A stretch of 5,919 nt of DNA from JAKSSM01 sp045629065 (GTDB lineage: Bacteria > Bacillota > Clostridia > Peptostreptococcales > Anaerovoracaceae), in contig JAZQQK010000001.1 of NCBI GenBank assembly GCA_045629065.1, forward strand, positions 1-5,919, given 5' to 3'. The notes beneath the pieces were generated by a model. The model was not told the origin of the DNA and did not search any database. It saw only the letters and a list, made by a program, of their open reading frames with translations. Positions within the stretch are counted from its first letter, which is position 1. Each line of letters starts with the position of its first letter. Both the position numbers and the translations under genes were made by a program. Of this stretch, positions 1 through 4,869 are shown piece by piece.

Positions 1-3
1 TAT

Positions 4-9
4 CACCTC
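4..9 (-). promoter_or_regulatory. Probable ribosome binding site of a leftward gene lying outside the window
   Basis: Read on the minus strand, the first bases give TTGAGGTGATA, with GAGGTG as a good Shine-Dalgarno core. The start codon would fall just beyond the window edge. The site lies about 30 bases downstream of a good minus-strand promoter (41-69), which supports the reading. The gene itself cannot be seen, so its product is unknown. Confidence 0.45.
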
Positions 10-40
10 AATATATGGTCAAAACGAAAAGTATAAAGGC

Positions 41-69
41 ATTATAATTTTTAATTTTTTAAGAGTCAA
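41..69 (-). promoter_or_regulatory. Leftward sigma-A-type promoter
   Basis: On the minus strand there is a -35 box TTGACT (69 down to 64), a 17-base spacer and a perfect -10 box TATAAT (46 down to 41). Five of six bases match the -35 consensus. Transcription would start near position 34 and run left out of the window, past a GAGGTG ribosome binding site. The -35 box lies inside a 7-bp tandem repeat (62-75), which may be an operator. The region between this promoter and the one at 86-114 is thus a divergent control region. Confidence 0.6.
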
Positions 70-75
70 GAGTCA
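62..75. repeat. Tandem 7-bp repeat AGAGTCA x2 between divergent promoters
   Basis: Two exact copies of AGAGTCA stand head to tail. They overlap the -35 box of the leftward promoter and lie just upstream of the rightward one. A regulator could bind here, but two short copies may also be chance; no function is claimed. Confidence 0.35.
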
Positions 76-85
76 CCCCTGTTCC

Positions 86-114
86 TTGCATTTTTTGGTC
101 TATAAGCGTATAAT
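86..114 (+). promoter_or_regulatory. Rightward sigma-A-type promoter for the nuclease gene
   Basis: A -35 box TTGCAT (86-91), a 17-base spacer and a perfect -10 box TATAAT (109-114) give a plausible vegetative promoter. The -35 box matches consensus in its first three bases only. Transcription would start near 121, leaving a leader of about 70 bases before the ATG at 191. The leader holds only a weak 5-bp hairpin (AGAAT/ATTCT near 159-173). No later rightward promoter is evident before 3606, so this may also serve the hydrogenase and transporter. Confidence 0.6.
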
Positions 115-190
115 TCTAGTGGTAACCAAAACTCAGACTCGAGATCACATAGAGCATAGAATTCACGATTCTCAAAATCCGTAAGGAATT

Positions 191-850
191 ATGCAAAAAT
201 CATTTCTTGAAAAATTATTCATATTAATATTAGCTCTCACGCTCGCAATTTTCACGTTCGCTTGCGGTGCGACTTCAGATCCTAACCAAAGCGGCAATCA
301 ATCTCAAAGCCAGGCTAGCGCACAGGGCAATACTGGAAGCCAAGCCGGTTCACAGGGCGATACTGGAAACCAGGCTAGCGCACAGGATGAGCAAGGACTT
401 TCCGCTGGCGGACAGAACCAGACTATCGAGCTTTGCGGACCGTATAAGGTTAAAAAAGTTGTCGACGGAGACACAATTCGTGTCATGATTGACGGCAAGG
501 AGACGAAGGTTCGTTTCATCGGAATTAACACCCCAGAAAGCGTCCACAACGACGAGTCGAAAAACACCGACGAGGGTAAGCAAGCTTCCGACTGGGTGAA
601 AGAACTTTTGACTGACAGCGAGGTCTACCTCGAGTACGACGTGAGCCGCGCGGACAAGTATGATCGCACGCTCGCCTATGTCTATCTGGACGACGGCGAA
701 ACTATGGTGCAGCGCCTGCTCTTAGAGGAGGGGCTCGCCACTACGACGGAGAGTTTTGAAAATGTAAAATATAAGGACGAATTCAAGTCCCTTATGAAGG
801 AAGCAAAGGCTAACAAGGCCGGCTTCTGGGGTACCGGATTCTTCCACTAA
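191..850 (+). CDS. Thermonuclease (SNase)-family lipoprotein
   Basis: Predicted secreted, lipid-anchored nuclease that would cut DNA or RNA outside the cell, perhaps for nutrient scavenging. Residues 1-24 are a signal peptide ending in a lipobox-like TFAC, with Cys25 as the lipidation site. Residues 26-80 are a low-complexity Q/S/G/A linker containing three 10-residue repeats (41-70). The SNase domain covers about 84-217. It shows VDGDT (Asp94, equivalent to Asp21 of staphylococcal nuclease), VRFIGINTPE (Arg108, Thr114, Glu116, equivalent to Arg35, Thr41, Glu43) and KYDRTLAYVY (Arg159, equivalent to Arg87). The calcium ligand Asp40 is replaced by Asn113, a change I recall in many bacterial homologues. 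The AAGGA ribosome binding site (183-187) is only 3 bases from the ATG, which is tight, but no better start exists and the signal peptide begins here. The hydrogenase gene follows after 87 bases. Family assignment is firm; substrate preference is not known. Confidence 0.92.
   Translation: MQKSFLEKLFILILALTLAIFTFACGATSDPNQSGNQSQSQASAQGNTGSQAGSQGDTGNQASAQDEQGLSAGGQNQTIELCGPYKVKKVVDGDTIRVMIDGKETKVRFIGINTPESVHNDESKNTDEGKQASDWVKELLTDSEVYLEYDVSRADKYDRTLAYVYLDDGETMVQRLLLEEGLATTTESFENVKYKDEFKSLMKEAKANKAGFWGTGFFH
311..400 (+). repeat. 30-bp tandem repeat (3 units) in the nuclease linker
   Basis: Three 30-base units (311-340, 341-370, 371-400) encode 10-residue repeats starting QASAQGNTGS, QAGSQGDTGN and QASAQDEQGL. 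Units 1 and 3 share an identical CAGGCTAGCGCACAGG start, while unit 2 differs at several bases. The third unit is degenerate in its second half. They form a flexible spacer between the lipid anchor and the catalytic domain. The unit number may vary between strains through slippage. Confidence 0.8.
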
Positions 851-862
851 AATATATCGTAA

Positions 863-917
863 AGGCCCTAATCGGGCCACAACATGAAACTAGGCCCTAA
901 CCATTAGGGCCACAACA
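863..917 (+). other. Twin related hairpins in the nuclease-hydrogenase gap
   Basis: Two copies of a unit of the form AGGCCCTAA...GGGCCACAACA lie 29 bases apart (863-884 and 892-917). The first folds into a 5-bp stem (GGCCC 864-868 with GGGCC 874-878, loop TAATC). The second folds into an 8-bp stem (GGCCCTAA 893-900 with TTAGGGCC 904-911, loop CCA). Neither is followed by a run of T, so they are not ordinary terminators. The 5' arm of the first could also pair with the 3' arm of the second, giving a competing larger fold. The hydrogenase ribosome binding site AGGAGG (926-931) follows directly. They may act in mRNA stability, processing or attenuation, or as protein sites; which one is unknown. 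Confidence 0.6.
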
Positions 918-937
918 CGCAATTCAGGAGGAAAACT

Positions 938-2347
938 ATGCGTTATCATGACGATGACTTTGAAAGCAGAGTTGAGCGAATCAGATATCAAGTTTTAAGA
1001 GAACTTGCCCGCCACACATGGCAGGGCCACGACGCGTTCACGGCTTTCAACGAAATTGCAAATGTAATCGTGAAAAAAGGCGAGCCGCCTATCCGATGTT
1101 GCATCTATAAAGATAGAGCAATTATCGGCGAGCGTATCAGAATCGGCCTCGGCAACTATCACGGCAGCAAAGACGTAGTTCAAGTTGTAACTATCGCCTG
1201 TGAAGACTGTCCTAAGTCCGGCTATTCCGTAACTTCGCTTTGTAGAGGTTGCATTGCGCACAATTGCCAGATGGCCTGTCCTAAGGACGCCATAGTCATC
1301 GACGAATACAAGCATGCCCACATCGATAAGAGAAAATGTATCGAGTGCGGCAGATGCGCGAAAGAATGTAAGTATGACGCTATCGTAAACATGGTGCGCC
1401 CTTGCGAGAAAGCTTGCAAAGTCGGAGCTATCACGATGGACGAAAACGGCGACGCAAAGATCCTTCACGACAAATGTATCGTATGTGGCAACTGCATCAT
1501 CGAATGTCCTTTTGGCGCGATGAACAGTGTGTCTTCCATCACAGCCGTAATCAAAGAAATCATGGCAAAAAAAGAGGGCGAAAAGATCTTTGCAATCATC
1601 GCGCCTTCCATGATAACTCAGTGTAATGAATCGAACTTCGGCCAGGTGGTTACAGCTATAAAAATGCTCGGTTTCGACGACGTGTTCGAAGTTGCTGACG
1701 GTGCAGATCTCGCAGCTTTAGCAGATGCAAAAGAGCTTTTGGAAAAGGGCTTTGTCACATCATCCTGTTGCCCTGCTTTCGTGGAATATGTGCACACGTA
1801 TTTTCCTGAACTAAAGGACAAAGTATCCGATGCACCATCTCCAATGATTCTTACGGCCGAGCTTGTTAAGAAAAAATATCCTAACTCAAAGGTCGTATTC
1901 TTCGGCCCTTGTATCGCAAAGAAGTGGGAAGTAGCCAAACAGACGAACGGCTTAGTTGACTACGCGCTTACATTCAATGAGTTCGTAGCGATGATGGACA
2001 GCAAAGAAATTCCGATCACAGAGCTAGAACCTACTGAGCTAAACACAGCTTCAGGATTCGGCAGAGGTTTTGCCAGAGTGGGCGGTCTCACAGCCGCAGT
2101 AAAGCAGGCCCTTATCGAACTCGGCCACGAAGATTTTGAATTTAAACCTGTGGTTTGCAACGGTTTAGACGAGTGTAAAGCAGCCCTTACCAAGGCAAAA
2201 TTCGGTAAGCTCGATGCCAACTTCGTTGAAGGTATGATTTGCCCGGGAGGCTGCGTAGGCGGTCCTGGCAACATCGGCCACATGGCGAACACTGACAAGG
2301 GCATCGACTATTTAATCGAAAAAGCGCACAAGAAAACCCTAAAATAA
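938..2347 (+). CDS. [FeFe] hydrogenase, group B1/B3-type, monomeric with Cys-rich N-terminus
   Basis: Interconverts protons plus electrons and H2 at a binuclear iron H-cluster; cytoplasmic, with no signal peptide or membrane segment. The 469 residues begin with the RCCIYKDRAI segment (53-62) typical of the group B family as I know it. Cysteines at 88, 91, 102, 105, 110 and 114 follow, the last four spaced CxxCxxxxCxxxCP. Then come a ferredoxin-type CxxCxxCxxxC (134-144), Cys156 and Cys160, and another CxxCxxCxxxCP (180-191). The H-cluster domain has TSSCCPAF (274-281), GPCIAKK (323-329) and EGMICPGGCVGG (431-442). Cys278, Cys325, Cys435 and Cys439 should hold the [4Fe-4S]H cluster, and Cys277 is the proton-relay cysteine. 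Gly323 replaces the Met of the classic MPCxxK motif, and Phe replaces the usual Trp of TSCCPxW. AGGAGG lies 6 bases before the ATG. Maturases HydE, HydF and HydG are required but not present here. Physiological direction and redox partner cannot be told from sequence. Confidence 0.95.
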   Translation: MRYHDDDFESRVERIRYQVLRELARHTWQGHDAFTAFNEIANVIVKKGEPPIRCCIYKDRAIIGERIRIGLGNYHGSKDVVQVVTIACEDCPKSGYSVTSLCRGCIAHNCQMACPKDAIVIDEYKHAHIDKRKCIECGRCAKECKYDAIVNMVRPCEKACKVGAITMDENGDAKILHDKCIVCGNCIIECPFGAMNSVSSITAVIKEIMAKKEGEKIFAIIAPSMITQCNESNFGQVVTAIKMLGFDDVFEVADGADLAALADAKELLEKGFVTSSCCPAFVEYVHTYFPELKDKVSDAPSPMILTAELVKKKYPNSKVVFFGPCIAKKWEVAKQTNGLVDYALTFNEFVAMMDSKEIPITELEPTELNTASGFGRGFARVGGLTAAVKQALIELGHEDFEFKPVVCNGLDECKAALTKAKFGKLDANFVEGMICPGGCVGGPGNIGHMANTDKGIDYLIEKAHKKTLK

Positions 2348-2384
2348 TACAGTTAATAACAGAAATTTATATAAGGAGAAACTC

Positions 2385-3560
2385 ATGAAGAAATTATTCA
2401 AAAGTTTGCCTTTTAGACTTATCTTAGGCATAGTAATCGGCACTCTACTCGGACTCTGGTTCGGCGTAGGTGTCATGAAAGTAGTAGTTACAATCCAGTA
2501 CATTTTGGGACAACTCATCATGTTCTGTGTTCCACTTATTGTTATCGGCTTCATCGCCCCATCCATCACAAAGATGGGTAAGAACGCAAGCCGCATGCTC
2601 GGCGTAGCGGTTATCCTCGCATACGCATCATCAGTGCTTGCCGCATTCATGTCAATGGGCGCTGGCTATGCACTTATCCCACACCTTTCAATCGCAACTG
2701 TTACAGAGGGTTTGAAGGACCTCCCAGAAGTTATTTTCCAACTCAACATCCCACAAATCATGGGCGTTATGTCCGCACTTGCACTCAGCATTTTAGTGGG
2801 TCTTGCAGTTGTATGGACTAAGAGCAACACTTGGTACAACCTCTTAGACGAGTTCCAAAACATCGTTCTCAAAATCGTTGAAAAGGTTATCATTCCACTT
2901 CTTCCATTCTATATTGCTACAACATTCTGCAATATGAGCTACGAAGGAATGATCACAAAGCAGTTCCCTGCATTCATCGAAATCATTTTAATCGTTATGG
3001 CTGGCCACTATATCTGGCTTGCAATCCTCTACTTAGTAGCAGGTGCATATTCAAAAAAGAACCCAATCGAAGTCGTAAAGCACTATGGACCAGCTTACTT
3101 AACAGCTGTAGGTACAATGTCCTCTGCAGCTACTTTATCCGTAGCTTTAGAATGCGCTAACAAGTCATCCGTACTTCGTAAAGATATGATCGGTTTCGGC
3201 ATTCCACTTTTCGCTAATATCCACCTTTGCGGATCGGTTCTCACAGAGACTTTCTTTGTAATGGCTATCAGCAAAATGCTTTATGGCGCTATTCCACCAG
3301 TTGGAACTATGGTTCTATTCTGCGTGCTCCTCGCAATCTTTGCTATCGGAGCCCCTGGCGTTCCAGGCGGAACAGTTATGGCATCGCTTGGTTTAATCAC
3401 TGGCGTGTTACTCTTCAAAGATGACGGAACAGCTCTCATGCTCGCAATCTTTGCACTTCAGGATAGCTTCGGCACAGCATGCAACGTAACAGGCGACGGC
3501 GCCCTCACGCTCATCCTTTCAAAATATGCAGATAGGCACGGAATCGAGGCCACAAAATAG
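2385..3560 (+). CDS. Divergent SLC1/DAACS-fold transporter (annotated-type 'dicarboxylate/amino acid:cation symporter')
   Basis: Polytopic inner-membrane secondary transporter of 391 residues, near the family's usual length of about 400. Family marks are the hairpin 1 motif GTMSSAATL (243-251), a TM7 segment ANIHLCGS (277-284), a hairpin 2 tip GAPGVPGGT (322-330) and the TM8 signature GTACNVTGD (363-371). Compared from memory with archaeal GltPh, the sodium motif NMDGT is HLCGS (Asn310 to His280, Asp312 to Cys282). Asp390 is Phe356, and Arg397, which binds the substrate side-chain carboxylate, is Gly363. The hairpin 1 arginine is Met245. Asn367, Asp371, Thr364 and Asp360 are kept. Sodium coupling and acidic substrate binding are therefore doubtful; the true substrate is unknown. 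AAGGAG (2373-2378) lies 6 bases before the ATG and the gap to the hydrogenase is only 37 bases, so the two are probably one operon. Proline codons are mostly CCA here but CCT in the hydrogenase. Confidence 0.9.
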   Translation: MKKLFKSLPFRLILGIVIGTLLGLWFGVGVMKVVVTIQYILGQLIMFCVPLIVIGFIAPSITKMGKNASRMLGVAVILAYASSVLAAFMSMGAGYALIPHLSIATVTEGLKDLPEVIFQLNIPQIMGVMSALALSILVGLAVVWTKSNTWYNLLDEFQNIVLKIVEKVIIPLLPFYIATTFCNMSYEGMITKQFPAFIEIILIVMAGHYIWLAILYLVAGAYSKKNPIEVVKHYGPAYLTAVGTMSSAATLSVALECANKSSVLRKDMIGFGIPLFANIHLCGSVLTETFFVMAISKMLYGAIPPVGTMVLFCVLLAIFAIGAPGVPGGTVMASLGLITGVLLFKDDGTALMLAIFALQDSFGTACNVTGDGALTLILSKYADRHGIEATK

Positions 3561-3563
3561 CTG

Positions 3564-3589
3564 ATTTTTGCAAAAATATTTTGCAAAAT
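3564..3589. promoter_or_regulatory. Two adjacent perfect palindromes (TTTTGCAAAA core), possible operator
   Basis: ATTTTTGCAAAAAT (3564-3577) and ATTTTGCAAAAT (3578-3589) are both perfect palindromes, directly adjacent, with centres 13 bp apart. They lie just after the transporter stop codon and 17 bases upstream of the -35 box at 3606. Two dimer sites side by side would fit an operator for the lipoprotein promoter. Together they can also form one AT-rich hairpin at the end of the transporter transcript. No T-run follows, so a standard terminator is unlikely. Confidence 0.5.
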
Positions 3590-3605
3590 GAGCACAAATT
3601 TCGTA

Positions 3606-3634
3606 TTGTGTGTAACCTTTCTCTTTGGTATAAT
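3606..3634 (+). promoter_or_regulatory. Extended -10 promoter for the lipoprotein-DUF1508 unit
   Basis: A perfect -10 TATAAT (3629-3634) carries the extended element TGG directly before it (TGGTATAAT, 3626-3634). A weak -35 TTGTGT (3606-3611) stands 17 bases upstream. The extended -10 makes up for the poor -35. Transcription would start near 3641, giving a leader of about 60 bases. The leader holds a small hairpin (AGGAT/ATCCT around 3651-3664) and the purine-rich ribosome binding site AAGGGGAG (3683-3690). Confidence 0.75.
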
Positions 3635-3700
3635 GATTATATATTAGTTAAGGATTTTTATCCTAATTAATACCTAGGGGACAAGGGGAGAAAGAAAGAA

Positions 3701-4366
3701 ATGAAAAAATTACTTGTAATCTTATTATCAATCGCGATGATGTTCACAATGTTTGCTTGTGGCAAGAATAAAGGGCCAGAAGTAGACCCTAACGATCCAA
3801 CTCAGCAGGAAGACTATGATCCAACTGATTGGACTACGGATGAGGACGGCAATCTCGTAAATATCAACGATCCTACATACATCGACCCTAATGATGCTAA
3901 CTACGTCACTAAGGAAGAAAGAGAAGAGGAAAAGAAGAATCAGCTCACTTTAGAAGAGGCTGAGAAGATTCCATATGTAGAGGAAGAAGTCGTAGAGAAC
4001 GAAGATGACGAACGTGCCGAAAACGGTTGGTCTGTTGATGACATTATGTCAGCACCATTACCAAAGGGATGGACTTGCATTTATACTACTGACGACAAAG
4101 AAACTAAGACTACAGGATCATATAAGTCAGGTGACAAGCTTATTCCAGAGCTTTCTAAGATCGCAGCTCAGTACGAAGACACTCAGGCTCGTAAGATGAC
4201 ATCTGAAGGCATGAACTACGTTATGACTATGGCTGAATGCGACGGCGAAATCGTTAAGATTTTCTACGCTATCAATCTCAACAAGCAGCGTATCACAAAA
4301 GTAGAAGTCTTTTATAACTCGAACGAGTATAAATATAAATTTAAAGAATACACATTTACTTATTAG
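3701..4366 (+). CDS. Acidic lipoprotein of unknown function
   Basis: I do not recognise this family. The first 19 residues are a signal peptide with a basic MKK start and a lipobox-like MFAC, so Cys20 is probably lipidated and the protein sits on the outer face of the membrane. Residues 26-107 are highly acidic, with more than a third Asp or Glu. They include repeated DPND/NDPT motifs (29-33, 57-59, 62-65) and an E-rich stretch (72-107) that is probably disordered or helical. Residues 108-221 look like a folded alpha/beta domain, with WSVDDIMSAPLPKGW followed by helices and a final strand-rich, aromatic and basic tail. Cys126 and Cys180 are the only other cysteines. The DUF1508 gene follows after 21 bases and shares its promoter and terminator. 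The acidic part could bind metal ions, but that is only inference. The gene call itself is safe because of the promoter, ribosome binding site, signal peptide and operon context. Confidence 0.85.
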   Translation: MKKLLVILLSIAMMFTMFACGKNKGPEVDPNDPTQQEDYDPTDWTTDEDGNLVNINDPTYIDPNDANYVTKEEREEEKKNQLTLEEAEKIPYVEEEVVENEDDERAENGWSVDDIMSAPLPKGWTCIYTTDDKETKTTGSYKSGDKLIPELSKIAAQYEDTQARKMTSEGMNYVMTMAECDGEIVKIFYAINLNKQRITKVEVFYNSNEYKYKFKEYTFTY

Positions 4367-4387
4367 TAGTATTTCAAGGAGGAAATT

Positions 4388-4756
4388 ATGGGCAAATTTG
4401 TAGTAAGCGAAGCAAAGACTGGATTTAAGTTTAACCTCAAGGCTGGTAACGGCGAAGTTATCGGAACAAGCCAAGTTTATTCAACAGAAGCATCCGCTCT
4501 TAAGGGTTGCGAAAGCGTAAAGAAGGCTTGCGTTGCTGACATCGAAGACCAGACAGTTGCTGGTTTCGCAACAGTTAAGAATCCTAAGTTCGAAGTTTAC
4601 CAAGACAAGGGTGGCGAATTCAGATTCAGACTTAAAGCAAGCAATGGAGAAATCATTCTTACAGGCGAAGGCTACAAGGCTAAAGCTAGCTGCATGAACG
4701 GTATTGCAAGCATTAAGAAGAACGCTCCAGAAGCAGAAGTTGTTAAGGAAAAATAA
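4388..4756 (+). CDS. DUF1508 / YegP-family protein with two repeats
   Basis: Small, basic, probably cytoplasmic protein of 122 residues made of two copies of the DUF1508 module. The first (about 4-54) has FKFNLKAGNGEVIGTS and the second (about 68-117) has FRFRLKASNGEIILTG; each then has a Y-x-x-x-A-S segment and an I/V-KK helix. The second copy carries the classic NPKFEVYQDKGG opening and NGIASIKKNA end. Proteins of this family, such as YegP of Escherichia coli, are small beta-rich domains often found in two copies; their biochemical role is not settled. AAGGAGG (4376-4382) lies 5 bases before the ATG, an ideal site that suggests high expression. It is the last gene of the unit with the lipoprotein at 3701-4366 and is followed 14 bases later by a strong terminator. 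Unlike the lipoprotein it has no signal peptide, so any partnership is not evident. Confidence 0.92.
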   Translation: MGKFVVSEAKTGFKFNLKAGNGEVIGTSQVYSTEASALKGCESVKKACVADIEDQTVAGFATVKNPKFEVYQDKGGEFRFRLKASNGEIILTGEGYKAKASCMNGIASIKKNAPEAEVVKEK

Positions 4757-4770
4757 TTCTTGAATGACTT

Positions 4771-4800
4771 AAGCCCTAGTGATTACACTAGGGCTTTTTT
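4771..4800 (+). terminator. Strong intrinsic terminator
   Basis: A perfect 11-bp stem (AAGCCCTAGTG 4771-4781 with CACTAGGGCTT 4786-4796) closes a 4-base loop ATTA, and a run of six T (4795-4800) follows. It ends the lipoprotein-DUF1508 transcript and separates it from the MscS gene. Confidence 0.93.
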
Positions 4801-4803
4801 AAA

Positions 4804-4858
4804 CAAATTTAGCGCCTTGGGGCAGGAGAAATTTGCCTCGAATGGCAGAGCAATTTGG
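4804..4858 (+). repeat. Leader of the MscS gene with short inverted and direct repeats
   Basis: CAAATTT (4804-4810) and AAATTTG (4829-4835) form an inverted repeat around an 18-base loop. GGCAGGAGAAATTTG (4821-4835) is repeated imperfectly as GGCAGAGCAATTTGG (4844-4858), 23 bases on. No convincing promoter is visible between the terminator and the MscS start, so the channel gene may use a weak promoter or read-through. The repeats could be remnants of a duplicated ribosome binding region. They are short, and their significance is uncertain. Confidence 0.3.
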
Positions 4859-4869
4859 AAAGGACAAAT

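Noticed and set aside
2..184. Frame 2 open from the left edge to a TAA at 182-184
   Set aside because: It has no ATG, contains two good promoters and AT-rich leader sequence, and its translation looks like no protein I know. A chance open frame in AT-rich DNA is more likely than the tail of an upstream gene.
311..400. CRISPR-like or mobile-element repeat
   Set aside because: The 30-bp units are tandem without spacers, stay in frame and encode a Q/S/G-rich linker, so this is a coding minisatellite.
863..911. Hairpins after the nuclease as intrinsic terminators
   Set aside because: Neither hairpin is followed by a T-run; ACAACA follows both, so Rho-independent termination is unlikely.
995..1468. 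Long minus-strand open frame inside the hydrogenase gene
   Set aside because: It is a shadow of the coding frame: no ribosome binding site, no promoter, and the plus-strand protein has clear iron-sulfur and H-cluster motifs here.
4760..4789. TTGAAT-18-TACACT as a promoter for the MscS gene
   Set aside because: The -10 candidate is weak and lies inside the terminator stem, so a transcript would start in or near the terminator; this is not convincing.
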